A stretch of 64,000 nt of DNA from Citrus sinensis (GCF_022201045.2 NC_068558.1:5361501-5425500), one strand, 5' to 3'; positions 46,116-58,410 are shown, counted from the first letter of the stretch. Notes: generated by a model from the sequence alone, not told the origin. A program made the numbers and translations.

Positions 46116-49100
46116 TTACTGTGATTGGGGATCCTGAATCTGGTTCAATCTATTAAACCAAATTGAGTGCAGCACCATGTGAAACAAATCATATTTGATT
46201 GGCACAGGGTGCCAAACAAAATGCTTTTGAACCATCTTTACATTAACTTGCATCTCAAGATATTTTCTCAGCGGGATTGCCAGGAGAATCTCCTTTAGTT
46301 TGGGAATATCCTTCTCCGGTATCACCACAGAGAATGCACTCCAATCCAATACTTCGCTGAAAGGTAGAACAAAATTATCTGCAATAATGACTGGAACACA
46401 TTCATAATATATGGCCTCTACAATCCGAGGACTGTTAACTTCATACCCCATTGGACATATACAATACCTACTTGATTTCATGTGTTGAATATATGACATC
46501 TCTTTAGACACAAGATGAGGCAGACGACGATAAATTTTCATGTCCTCATCATCTTTCCAATACTTAAGAAGTATAGGTCGGACCCTGCCATGCATATATC
46601 CAGCAAAGAAGGCAAGGATTGGACGCTGAGATACTCTATTTCCACCACCTATATGCCTTTGAGGTTTCTTGGGAAACTTTATCGTGGTTTCCGGCAGGGA
46701 AACATCTTTACCAGCCACGAAAATGCCTTCGGATAGGTCAGCATTGCATAGAACTTTTATGGCATTTTCCTTAAGTTCTGTGTGTGCAACCGTCGTGTAA
46801 GGGCCCTGCAAATGTTAAATTAGAACAGAGAAAAATTAGAAAGCGAATGCACTCAAACTGACCAGAATAAATTTATATCCTCAGATGTTCCACAATGTTG
46901 CTGATATGCTCACTTGAAGCTACTCAGGAGTTGATGATTGCTACTATTGGCATGTCAAATCAAAATTTGATATGAAAAAGGAGAATTTGGCCAAGTAGTT
47001 TTATTAATGCCAATGGTTGTTCTCTGAAAAAACAAATGCTATTATCTCTAAAAAGTAATGCGTTAAATGTGCTTGTGTCCAACTGCATGTATGTGGATGT
47101 GCCAGAAAGACCTTGAAGGAATTTCAATAAAGAAGTTGCTAATTCAATTCGGCTCAGATTCCACAAATTCTTCAAATCAAACCCAAATATAATTTATATA
47201 TGACACTGTAATAATGTTGAAGGCCTTGATAGAGAATGGGAATCATCTCATAGCACAAACTTGTCTTTCCAAAAACTTAATTCAAATGCAGAAACTGAAA
47301 GCTTTTTTCATTGCTATCACTTAAAATCAGATAAAACAGTGTATTGGAAGGAATATAACAAGCACATACAGTATCGAATGAAAATGAATGTCTACTGAAA
47401 TAGATGGCTCTTGGCTCTTGCATTCTTAACCAAATGAAGGTATTTGATCAAATCAAGAAAATGATGCCTGCTATTAGTTTTCTGATTGAGAACCAATAAA
47501 GAGAAAAGAAAGGAGAGAAAGATATAGAGGAAATTAAGAGACAATATCATGATCATTTCCCAATAATTAGTAATTATCAAAGTCTTCGTCCAAGTTCTAC
47601 TCAAAACTGAAAAGCCTTATTGATAGTGGCCTAGGTCCTATACAGAAGAATATGAAAACCAGAATTCTTCTTATAATAAGAAACATACATAATCATATGC
47701 AACATAAGAAAACTACTTTTGGAAAATAAGAAAATTACTTTTGGAAAAATAAAGAACAAAACCTCATGCAGCTTAAAAAGGAAAAACAAGAATAACTCCT
47801 AGATAAGCCTAACTCATCCTACATCATTCTGGAAGTGGCTGCATTTTGGTTTCAATGTTTCATTGGGGATGATATGCTTATCTCATTTTAATGACATGCA
47901 AATTTCAACTAGACATACTGTGCTTGTTTCAATATTTCAGCCAGTTTTCAACCACGGATGTATATTTAGTGACAGAAATCAGAAGTTCTCTTGTAACTAA
48001 GCATTAATCAAATTAATTTGGCTGATTCAAATATCTATGCAGAAAGGAGAACAGAATAATTTACCCAATCATGGCAAGCAACAAAAAAATGATCCGACCC
48101 ATGCGTGCGATTCCAAAAGGGATACTTTGCGGCAATCATGTTCACATAGTCCCTCAAAAAATTTGTCAACGGTTTCATACTATGTGAGTTAGGCACATAA
48201 AGAGCCAATTGTAATTGGCGTACACTGTACGGAAGATAAAATAAGTGAGCCTTTTCTGGGTCTTCTGTAACAAAGTGCTTGTTTCCTCTCATTAACTTCA
48301 TAAACCATCCTTCAGAAGCGTAAATACCTCTAAGATAAGGATGATGAAAAATAGGTCTCTTTCCATTACTGTAAATGTATACCCTAAGCGTCATTTCCAT
48401 CAACTCATAGCTCCTGCAAATCAAGGCAAAAGTATGGTTTTAGATATTAAGATTTATTCAAGTTAAGGAAAACAGCGGCACCAGAATGATTTAGTGATAA
48501 ACATATGAACTGAATGCCCAGTGAATTTGCTTAGGAAAATTTACAAGAGAACTCTCCATCTGAAGAAGAAAAGAAGGCATTGAGAAACTTTGTAAGAAGT
48601 AACAACAATTAAGCCTCTGTGGCAAACAAAAGGTACTGATCAGGAATTATTTTATTTCTAAATGGAACATATGCTGGAAAACTATTTGCAATGCAGGTTC
48701 ATCCAATCCTTAGTAATCAAGATCTATCTCTCTGCCTAGTGTCTTTTGGAGTCTTAGTCATCATTATGATCCCACCTACGAACCATTACATCAATATGTC
48801 TTCTTTGCAGATGCCCAACCAATTTATGCTGTTGAAACAAAACTTCAATCAGGGTGCTGTTCATTATGATCCCACCTACAAAACATTACTGATTTAGGCT
48901 AGCTCCAAACTGCTAAATATCGGAAACCACTTATTGGTAAATAGGTGAATATTCAATAATCTTAAAAGATCTTGAATGGTAACACAATTCCTAGAGAATG
49001 TTGTTTTCCTTTATGATTAAGTTTCTCTGAAAATACCCATCTCAATCCACAATAGTTGTTCCAGACGATTGCATAAATATATGATGGCAACATGAAGTTT

Positions 49101-50115
49101 AAGCCGAGATGCCACAGGAACCCCCCTCTGATATTTTATAACAAATGAAAAAGTCTGCCTTCTTTCTGATAATTCCTCTGTCATGGCCAAAGGAAATTTG
49201 TCCTTAATTACCAATCCTGCATCTTCTTCACCTTTAATACATTTTTGAGTTTCTCATGAAAAAAAAAATTACCAATCCTGCATCCTAACACCGTAAAATT
49301 ATAGGGCATAATACTCTCATTTGAAACTATGATAACTGTTAAACGCAAGCTCGATAGCAAAATTTATCTTTATTTCTAATCCAGTCATGAATATTTAGAT
49401 CAGAAGGCATAGCATTCCATAGAGCAGAAACTACTGTAAACAAAAAAACAAACATAATGAATTTAAAAAAAAAAGGCTGATCTAATTAATAAATTATACC
49501 TTTTGAAGACAGAAATATTCCGAAATAGAGGAACATACAGTTCAGCATCTTCAGTAATGATTGGAGCATGGTCAATCTCCTTTTTAGCAAACAAAAGTGC
49601 TTCAATAGGTGTCAACGTCCAAATGTATCTCTGAATTTTAGGTGACATAGCATGGATATTACTGGTCATAGCTCTGGTTTATCATAATAAACTAGAAAAC
49701 AAAAAGAAACTGAAAAAAGTTTTACCTGTAAAGACAAGGTTGGTGATCTAGGAGGAGGAGGAGGAGGCGTGGGTATGACCTTTGACTTATCATCTGTCTT
49801 CCATCTTTTACCGTTAGAATCTCCTGCTCTTCCCTCTACAGGAACTGATTGCATCACTTCAATTGAAGAATTCTGTGAAATGATGGAATTAGCTGGAAGG
49901 TGTTGAATTCTGTAAATCCTTGGCTCCTGAAGTGTCTCACTAAGCTGACTAGGCCGCATAGAACCGTTCAAGGAATTATATGAAGAAACTGTTAAAGGAT
50001 GGGAGAGAAACCACAAGTGAAGAAGAGCAGCCGCAACTGTTGTCATGGCCCCAGCAAAAATCAATTTTCTAGAATTCATTCTGAGCCGCACACACCACAG
50101 GAATAGTTCTTTCAT
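46116..50115 (-). CDS. Exostosin-family glycosyltransferase (GT47), type II membrane
   Basis: Four coding exons on the minus strand, 50115-49726, 49630-49500, 48413-48065 and 46805-46116, join in phase to 519 aa. Residues about 18-40 (KLIFAGAMTTVAAALLHLWF) form a signal anchor. A Pro-rich stem (PTPPPPPPRSP) precedes the catalytic part. The exostosin domain shows YELMEMTLRVYIY, GIYASEGWFMKLM, DPEKAHLFYLPYS, RTHGSDHFFVACHDW, RPILAFFAGYMHGRVRPILL, YCICPMGYEVNSPRIVEAIY and CVPVIIADNFVLPFSEVLDW, all typical of plant GT47 proteins of the At5g03795/At3g07620 type. Family members build cell-wall or proteoglycan polysaccharides in the Golgi; donor and acceptor here are unknown. An alternative upstream acceptor for exon 2 would break the frame; acceptor ATTCAG before RYIWTLTP restores it. 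Confidence 0.93.
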
Positions 50116-51870
50116 CAGGAATAACGCTGCATGTCACGAAATATTATCATTTCTCTGGAGTGGAAGATTTCAACCTCACCAATCATACAAACAGAGATGT
50201 TAGGATGCAAAGAGAAGTGCCAATCGTCATGTCATCCCAATGATGTAATAGGAATCAAAGATTCTAAAGCCTAAGAAAACCAAGCCAAAAACACAACTTT
50301 TTGGCCTGAAACTTAACTCACTGAAAAGCTTCAAGTCCACAAACAGTAATAGGCAGCTTTAGATTGAAGGCTTCAAGCCAAAAATTAATACATAGTTAAA
50401 TAATCTGTGATATTCAAATAAACAGATAGAAACAGCAACAGTCTTCAATTATATTATTAGAAAACAGTAAATCCTCTTCAGGTCTGTGCCAGAACAAGAG
50501 AGACATACTAGCCTGACATGAAAGAAAAAAGTTTAATTTAAGGCAGATAAGCATGGACAACCCACATATTTATCACAGAAAGAAAAGGAAAGGGAAAATG
50601 TTCAAAAGCAAGAAAGATAGCCTACTAGCTTTATTCATTTCATGCTAAACAATTTAAGTTTACAATCTGAAACCATATGCACTAATTTTTTACTAGTAGG
50701 GAATGCTTACATTGTGAATTCCTAGACCTGTGTTTCTTCTGCATATGAAGCAATTCACGCACTGGAAATTATCTGAATGTTAAACGACCACATATCAAAC
50801 AATCTGAGCCTCAACACAAGAAAAAGAGATGATGTGGCACCACTGAGATGCTAAAGATCGAGTTTGCCTCAACTATTACCACCAACATCCAACCATAAAG
50901 CTGCTCGTGCCATTTTTAACTCTACCACTTGGACTCGAAATTTTTAAGTGATAAGAAGTAGAAAGTTTGTTACACCGATCATGACATTCACAATATCAAG
51001 AGGCATGTGTTGCGGTCCGTGCAATAATCAGCTGTCCATCATCCTACCAATCCAGATACATAAGCCTAGAAATATAAAGAGGCTGGCATTAATAGTTTAA
51101 TACTAATGAATTTCTCATAAACTGCCATTTATTCGATCCAAATGTAATAAAACAAAATGAAAATACACGTTTAGCTCCACACTGGCTTTAGCTTACTTCA
51201 CAAAATCTTTTGTAGATTGTGTGAGGAACCACGTTCAAAAGATAGGTATCACATTTCGGTATGCAGCATATTTTGAAGTGCAGAATTTTGATAGCATCCA
51301 TCAATTCTTAGGATTTTAATGAATAATTAAAACACAATTACCTATTTTGGCGGCACCTATATTGAGTTAATAAACTTCCAGAATAAAAACAGTTGGATTA
51401 AATTCCAAGTGTTATTTTGGAGCTAAAATTTGAGCTTCTATCAGAACTGTGGACCTCAAGGAACGCAGCACGAAATGTAAATCACCACATTATCAAGTAA
51501 ATAAATAAATAAATAAAAACAATTAAACTTCAAAGAAAATTAGAATCAACATTTTACGCAAAACATAGTGATCAAAATAACTGTACATGAATGAGTAAAT
51601 ACTGGTAAAAGAAGAGCTGACGAATTAAGTTGAAAGTTGGATTGTACCTTGATTGAGCACGAGATGAGGTTGAAGGAATTAATGGGAAAAAAAATATTTA
51701 CGAATAAGAATAATCAAAGAGACGAGACTGAAGCTAATTATAGATAACAGATCTGAAGTTCTGAACAAGGGAGCTTAACAAGTTGAAATCCGAGTGAGGG
51801 AATAACAAAATCAAAAATAGAAAGAAAAGATGGGGCAAGCCAAGGAGACGGCATTCGGTGAGACGGTAAC
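50116..51870 (-). other. 5' UTR and 1.5-kb leader intron of the GT47 gene
   Basis: On the minus strand a clean acceptor (GACATGCAG) ends ten bases upstream of the ATG (next exon begins at 50126). A matching donor (AATCAAG|GTACAATCC) lies at 51648/51647. This implies a leader exon from about 51860 to 51648, a leader intron 51647-50127 and a short second UTR piece 50126-50116. No other gene is seen in this stretch. The transcription start is not precisely marked. Confidence 0.6.
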
Positions 51871-52225
51871 GGCTCCGGGTAAGTCATTCAAGTATGATGA
51901 TGCTTTTTGTATTCTTTTTAATTCTTTACTATTTTTTTTTTAATTTTGATAATAATAATATTTTTATATATTTATTATATTTGCTTGCTCGTATGACAAT
52001 TTTAATATAAATATATAAAAATAAATAATCGACACTATCTGAATCGTTCGTTGCCTATGAAAATTTGAAGCCACCGTGGGTAAAAGTCATATTGCGCTGT
52101 CGCCGTGTGAAAACGTCACAGGTATTATGTAAAATAACAATGGGCACATCCGCATTTTATGAAATTATTAAAGCTGTCCTGTGTGTTTAGCATTGTTCAA
52201 GATCCTCCGTTCTAGTGAGTTTTCT

Positions 52226-52661
52226 TAGAGATGGCAAAACCCCGGGTCGGGTCTGGGTATTGCCATGACCGGACCCTGCCCGGATGCAACCAGTTCGGGT
52301 TCAGGTTCGGGCCGGATTTTAATTTGGGTACCCGAATTTTATATTTTTTAATATTTTATGTGTATATATTTTTTATTTTTTAGTAATTTTATAAATTTTA
52401 AATTTATTTCAATAAAATTTGACATGAAAATATAAACTTTAAGTGTTTAAAACTTTATATATGTATAATAAATAAGTCAAATAAATATAAAATATTTAAA
52501 ATAATATATATTTTATAATTTTTTAAATAAAATCCGGGTTCCGGGTTTATCAAGTGATGCCCAATACCGACTCAGCTTCATACCCGGGCCGAGTATTACC
52601 CGGCCCGCAATGCCCGGGTACGATCCGGGTCCAGACCGAGCGGGTATTTTTGCCACCTCTA
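52226..52661. mobile_element. hAT-type MITE, 436 bp
   Basis: The ends TAGAGATGGCAAAA and, reverse-complemented, TAGAGGTGGCAAAA form 14-bp inverted repeats with one mismatch. An exact 8-bp target duplication AGTTTTCT flanks it at 52218-52225 and 52662-52669. Subterminal regions are dense in CCCGGGT/GGGTCGGGT words in both orientations, and the middle is A/T-only. It sits about 0.4 kb upstream of the inferred GT47 leader exon. Confidence 0.93.
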
Positions 52662-52669
52662 AGTTTTCT

Positions 52670-54054
52670 GAAGGACAAGGATATATATAAACAATTAGCT
52701 ACAATATGGCAAATGCCGGTCTCCAATCTGTATGCGTTGTTACTTAATCGTAAATTTGAAAAATCAATTCTCTAGAAGTTACCCATTCAACCATTTATTA
52801 AACAAAAAAGTTCGTTGATCTTTTTGAAAATAATGGAAGCTCTGAAAAAAACTAAAAGTTGTTTTTATCTACAATTAAGATAGAAAAAAAAAATAATAAG
52901 GCGGATTGTCGAAGTAGCAGAGACGAAACAGCAGTCCATTTTGGGCATGGAAAGGGAGATCTGTGACGGTGAATTTTGATTGAAGAACAAGGGTAACAAC
53001 ACTACAGAGAGAGAGAACTGTGAGGGTTAGATCGGGATAAAAAGCTAGGATTTTAAAAGAGACAAGGCAAATTGCTTGAATTTTGTTTTATAATTTATTT
53101 TGTAATTTAATTGTCAATTTATTGAGAATGTGTTAAACATGTTCTTGGTTTTATAACCATAAAAGTGAATTTAAATTATTTGTTTTATAATTCATATTTT
53201 TTGAATTTAGCCCACCAAACATGTATTACATCTAGACTTGAACTATTGGAATATTTTTTTTTTAAATTTATTAAAACCCCTATTATTATTTATATTTTTA
53301 CCCACAACTAAAATTACATGAAAAATATATGTATTTGATAAAACTTTCTCGTTAACTTGATTTCAACAAAAACTCTTTGCAACCATATGCAATTATATGT
53401 TCAAAATTTCAATTAAAATCTATTTACGATATGGAAAACAATACAAGTTGAGACTTTTTCGAATCCCGCAATGAGTTTTATGGCCAAGAAGATTTAATAA
53501 AGTAATTCTTGTGCAGTTGCAGTTACTATTGAGCTGACAAACTCAATAATTACTATGAGTAATTATATGAGTTCTACCCCAAACCAAAATTCTTTTATAA
53601 AGCAGGAGCTAATTTATTTACTAATCCTTCACGAATCAACAAGCAGAACGTCAACCTCTTTAAATAAACCCAATAGCTATTTTAATCAAAACAAACCACT
53701 GTCGAATTTCTTTGCTTGCTTTTTTGAGCAAACCAACAAACCCCCACCAATGTCCTTAAAATTTCGGCAAACCAGCAACTCGTGAAATATTGCAAATCAA
53801 CAAACCCAGGCAGATACCAATTCAAAAGAAATCTATACAGCCATTACTCGGGCTTATAAATAACTTTTTTTTTTCTTTTTTACTATTTAGGGTTACTTTG
53901 GGAATAAGTGGAATGTTACAAAATTGTGTAAACTTTTTTTATTAATGTTTTAATGGGGTGTGTTAGGGAAAGGGGTTTTAAAAGCTTTTTTGAGGGGTCC
54001 TAATAGCTGCATTCTTACATCTAGCCTCCCAAAATGGAAATAAAAACAAGACCC
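52670..54054. other. Intergenic DNA
   Basis: Nothing coding was recognised. The frame at 53555-53785 is Ser/Asn-rich without a domain. Confidence 0.5.
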
Positions 54055-55179
54055 TTAGGCCTCGTTTGGTATGTCAGATTGGATTGGACCGAATTAGATA
54101 AGATAGGATTATATTAGATAACATTGAATTATATATAATACTATATTGTATTTGGTGCAATGTTGGATTGGATTATTAATAACATATCTTGTGTTTGGTA
54201 TGCCATGGGATTGGTTAGTAACTAATAATATGTCTTATTTATTAATTTATCAAAATTATTTTAGATTTATTTTAAAATGACATGGAATTTAATCTAACTT
54301 AAATAAATAATTATTGGTAAATTTATATAAAAAAAGCAAAATCTTCCCTTATTTTTTTATATTTTACAAAATAATATCATTATAAACTTAATAAGAATAC
54401 CGGTCCATAAACGAAAAAAAAAAAATTACCAAATGTCACTAGTTGTATAGAAGAAAATATTACATATCATTAATATCAAAAGAGTGTATGACATATATAC
54501 TATCATTGGATGATGACATACCAAAAAAACAAAAGTCATCATCCAAATGAATTTACAAAACAAAGAGTGCCAGCAAAAGTCATCACCCAAAGTCATCACC
54601 CAAGTGCCAGGAGGTTATCCCACAAGCCCCCTCGTTATAAGATTTTGACACAGTGTTGGATTAAATGGTGGGCTCCACCAATTTTGTACTACAATTAATT
54701 TTGGGTGCCAAACATTGTAGAGTGCTGCTAGGTATCGAGAGGAACGAGAGAAGGACGACAGAAACGATATTCTCTCCTGCTGTTTCTCCTGTCGTTCCTC
54801 TCACTCATTAAACATTAAAAAAATACAAAAAATGAATAAAAAAATGACGTGAAATCCAGCTTTCACTTTCCCCACCTTTCAGTTTCCTCTCTCTTTCACT
54901 TTCACTTTCCTCAATTCTCACGTAGGCTTTACTTTCAAGCTTCACTTTTACTTTCCTCTTCCTTAGCTTTCATTTTCCTCTCTCTCTCTCACGCAGGCTT
55001 CACTCTTCACTTTCCTCTCTCACGCAAATCACGGCCTCCCTCTCCAGCCCGAGCAACTATTCACGACCTCCTCCCTCTCCAGCCAGCAACCGATCACGGC
55101 CTCCTCCCTCTCCCCCTCTCTCGGCTCTCTCGGCAAACATTAAGTTCTTTTTGTTTTAAATTTCTGTTATGTGAAAGAT

Positions 55180-55560
55180 CTGGCGTGGAATTTAAGCGTA
55201 TTGTGGAATTTAAGTTTATTTTTTTTGGGTGTTGTTGCTGGGTCTCGTTGGAATTTAAGCAATGTAAATTTTGTTGCGGGTTATGTTATGAATTTTGTTT
55301 TATTTCAACTTTGGTGTTTATGTTGTGAATTTTGTTGCGGGTTATGTTATGGTATGCAAAATTTATTTCAAAACTATTTGTTTTAGAAATTTTAGTGGGT
55401 CTCGTTGGAATGTAAGTTTATGGAATTTAAGCAATGTAAATTTTGTTGCGGGTTATGTTATGAATTTTATTTTATTTGGTGTTTATGTTGTGAATTTTGT
55501 TGTGGGTTATATTATGAATTTTGTTTTATTTCAATACTATTTGTTTTAGAAGTTTTGTAA
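55180..55560 (+). repeat. Imperfect minisatellite inside the Mutator-like element
   Basis: The words GGAATTTAAGCAATGTAAAT, TTTTGTTGCGGGTTATGTTA and TGAATTTTGTTTTATTTCAA recur three to five times, with a longer unit of about 170-180 bases (GGGTCTCGTTGGAAT starts units at about 55239 and 55396). All copies keep one frame open for a long distance, which is a by-product of the repeat and not evidence of a protein. Confidence 0.8.
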
Positions 55561-56367
55561 ATTTAATTTTTATGAAACTGAATATAAATGTTAATTATTT
55601 TGTGCATAGACAACAACCAATAAAATTATTTTGTGCATAAAATTTACGGTTCTATGCACATTCCTTAAGCTTGGCCGATCTATTGCTTAAGCTTGGCCGA
55701 TCATCTCTCTCCCTCACGGTTCATTTTTATGCATAAGTGAATTAAGCAATTTTCTATAACAAAATGTTTATTAAATAGTAATTATTTTGTGCATAGACAA
55801 CAACCAATAAAATTCCTTCAGCAAAGGTTTCAGATCACAAAATTACATTTAATTTTACAAAATAATATTGGATTTTAGAACTTCTTCAATTATTGATTAA
55901 AAATATGTTTTTAATGTACTACCAAAAGTGCCAACCAATAAATGATGAGTTGTGAAGTTGCGAGAATTAAAACCCCAGAGAAACTAATCTTGAAAGTTAA
56001 ATACAAATTACCGAAACCGGATTAAGTGAATTATAATTTCACCTTTGCCCTCTAAAGAGTTTATATTTTCACCTTTCAACAATATGCAAGGCCATAACTT
56101 AATTTCTAGCAAAACTCAGGTTAGCTATTCAACATAAATACTTGAATATTGATGGGTAAAAAAGTACAACAACCAAACAGGAAAACCAAATTAATGATAA
56201 ATAAACTGCATAATGCTAACCTCCAAAGTCACAGCAAATTCATCAAGCAAAACAAAAAGTCATCTTTCCAATACTAATAAACCAGAAATACATCAGCCAA
56301 ATGGTTTATTGCGAATTTAATACAAAGGATACTGGCTTTAATGTGGTAATTTACAAAAAAAAAAAAA

Positions 56368-56550
56368 TCACAGCAGTTTGCTATGCATGCCCGCTTTCTT
56401 CAACCCAAATTCCCTAGCTTTACTAAGTTGCTCAGCATCCACTCTCAATCTTTGAAAAGCGATACTCGATATCCCTTGCTGTGTTTGCCACCTCAGTGAG
56501 TCCAATTTTGTCTTTTGCTTCTCAATCCCCCTAGAAATCTCAGCCATCTC
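56368..56550 (-). pseudogene. Coding-like fragment, possible captured exon
   Basis: The minus-strand frame reads DEMAEISRGIEKQKTKLDSL, then RLRVDAEQLSKAREFGLKKA and GMHSKLL before a stop. It has a heptad-like, charged, helical composition unlike the low-complexity DNA around it. I do not recognise the protein. Its location inside a Mutator-like element suggests a captured last exon of a host gene, but this is inference. Confidence 0.4.
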
Positions 56551-56560
56551 GTCATAACGC

Positions 56561-56665
56561 TGGAAGCATGAGGGAGAGAGAAGCTGGTGAGGCACGCTGG
56601 AAGCCGTGAGGGAGAGAGAAGCTGGTGAGGCAAGCCGGAAGCGTGAGGGAGAGAGGAAAGCGAGG
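56561..56665. repeat. 37-38-bp tandem repeat, about three copies
   Basis: The unit GCTGGAAGCATGAGGGAGAG then AGAAGCTGGTGAGGCAC is repeated with small changes at about 56561, 56598 and 56634. It lies just inside the right terminal repeat of the Mutator-like element. Confidence 0.8.
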
Positions 56666-57343
56666 GCTGGAAATAACTTGATAAGATTTCCCTCTGCACG
56701 AAGCGATAAATCAATCTTTCTTTATTCATTCTTTTATTATTTTAATGTTTTATGTAGTGAGAGGAACGAGAAGCGAAACGGCAGGAGAGAATGCCATTTC
56801 TCTCGTTATTCTCTCGTTCCTCTCGCTCCTTAGCATTTTCCAACATTGTATTAGGATAACTTTAGAATGAAATTATCCAATCCCATCTTTTTGTACTTCA
56901 ACCAAACAAGGCCTTAATGAATAATGGGGTTAACCAAAAAGTCCGGACAGGCTCCACCCATATGAATTAGACTTAGATATGGGTTGAGAAATAGGAAGCC
57001 TGCATAGATTAGACCTGGATTATAATCTTTTAATTTATAAATATAAAAATATATTAAATTAAAAATCAAAATATTAGATTAATTTTTTTGTATTAATGTT
57101 TGCAATTTATTATTTTGTGTTACTAATATCAAACCAGGGCTTTTTATCATATAAATAAAAAATATATCAAATAAAAAACTCAAAATATTATATTAATATA
57201 TTTTTTTAATATTAGTATTTGTGATTTATTATGTTGTATTATTAATATTTTGTGTATTAAATTTTTATTCTATTATGTATTAAATAATTATCTTTAATTT
57301 AATTTTTTTACTTTATTAAAAATTTATTTCAGAATAAGTAATG

Positions 57344-57523
57344 ATATAATCACAAACTCTTGTACAAACTGATCTGGCATGATAAAATTTATTGAATTAA
57401 ATATCTCTTGGCCCACATGATTTATTTTCATTATTTTGTATTTTCATTCAACTAATGAATTAATGCCACATTAATTTGTACAAAATAAATTTATATAAAA
57501 GTTTGTGACTGTATTATCACTCT
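57344..57523. mobile_element. Possible short MITE, about 180 bp
   Basis: The arms AGTAATGATATAATCACAAACT and (reverse complement) GAGTGATAATACAGTCACAAACT run on to a GTACAAA-TGATCTGGCATGAT / GTACAAATTAATGTGGCATTAAT block. Target duplication is unclear. The AGTAATGATAT start resembles the element at 31672. Confidence 0.5.
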
Positions 57524-57606
57524 TTCAAAATTAATGAAGGTCGAAACTCAATGCTCTTGATTTGGTCTGTTTAAATTTGAATGGACTTTTAAAAGGTCTA
57601 CACTTA

Positions 57607-58410
57607 TGCTGCGTTTACTTTTTGGATTGGAGTGGGAATCCTGAGGAGTGGGAATCCTTGGATTAGGAGTGTGGAGTGGGAGTGGGAGTAGGGTGTTTAC
57701 TTAGACTAAATGAAAGTATGGATTGTCAATCAGAATCCTAATTATTTGTTTACTTTGTCTTGGATTGGGAGTAAATTGTTTTAAATTATAATTTTATCCT
57801 TATGTACAGAATTATAATTTATAATTAAAAAATTAATAAAAAATATTTGGAAAATAAAATAAATATTTTATTATATTTCTAAATTAATAATAATTACTAA
57901 TATTCTTAATTATGTAAATCATAATTTTTTATTAATTTTAATTTAAATTATTAATAATAGCAACACAAATGAAATATTATTATTGATAAGATAGTACAAA
58001 ATTAATATTTTTTTAGAATAAAATATTTATTATTATTAATTGAATAAATAATTAATATTTATTAAAATTAATTTTTAATATTATTAATTTAAATATAATA
58101 TTTATTTATTTTTATTTTATTAAATTTTAATAAAATAAATATTATATTATTTTTTTTTTGAATATATATTATATTATTTATTTTATTAAATATTATATTA
58201 TTTATTTAATTATAGGGATAAAATGAGAAGAAGGGGGAGTGGATTCCCACTCCCACCTCCTCCCATGGGAGTGGGAATCCCACTCCCCACTCTAAAATTG
58301 AATGGGACCCATGGATTCTCACTCCCACTCCCCCCTTTTTTAAAGTAAATAAACACTGGAGTGGGAGGAATCTACACTCCACACTCCAACTCCAGAAAAT
58401 AAACACTACG
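57607..58410. mobile_element. Tourist-like (PIF/Harbinger) MITE, 804 bp, copy 2
   Basis: It is flanked by TTA (57604-57606 and 58411-58413). The ends are TGCTGCGTTTACTTTTTGGA and, reverse-complemented, CGTAGTGTTTATTTTCTGGA, followed by GGAGTGGGAATCC-rich arms. Same orientation and same total length as the copy at 37529-38332, with an AT-rich noncoding core. An extra GAGGAGTGGGAATCC unit is present in the left arm relative to copy 1. Confidence 0.88.

Larger units (their letters stand above)
54720..56841. mobile_element. Non-autonomous Mutator-like element (possible Pack-MULE), 2122 bp
   Basis: An exact 9-bp target duplication AACATTGTA (54711-54719 and 56842-56850) is the Mutator hallmark. 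The terminal inverted repeats are about 100 bases: left GAGTGCTGCTAGGTATCGAG and right (reverse complement) GGAAAATGCTAAGGAGCGAG, both continuing AGGAACGAGAGAA, then CATTCTCTCCTGC-GTTTC / ATTCTCTCCTGCTGTTTC and TCGTTCCTCTCACT. No transposase is present. Inside are a pyrimidine-rich block (54860-55130), an AT-rich minisatellite (55180-55560), a coding-like minus-strand frame (56368-56550) and a 37-38-bp tandem repeat (56561-56665). Confidence 0.92.
54058..56913. mobile_element. Tourist-like (PIF/Harbinger) MITE split by a nested Mutator-like element
   Basis: The outer ends GGCCTCGTTTGGT and, reverse-complemented, GGCCTTGTTTGGT are followed by related GGATTGGA / GGGATTGGATAA arms, with the 3-bp duplication TTA at 54055-54057 and 56914-56916. 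Removing the nested element at 54720-56841 and one copy of its 9-bp duplication leaves a normal MITE of 725 bp. The nesting order is therefore clear: the Tourist-like element came first. Confidence 0.88.

Noticed and set aside
49631-49725. Frameshift between GT47 exons 1 and 2
   Set aside because: The apparent mismatch came from choosing the CCAG acceptor near 49671. Acceptor ATTCAG before position 49630 keeps the frame and yields the conserved RYIWTLTP start.
53876-53902. Telomere-like word TTTAGGG
   Set aside because: A single copy only; no tandem array, so not an interstitial telomere.
55171-55549. Repeat-containing plus-strand frames as a Cys/Phe-rich protein
   Set aside because: They are translations of an AT-rich minisatellite inside a transposon; several frames stay open only because the repeat lacks stops.
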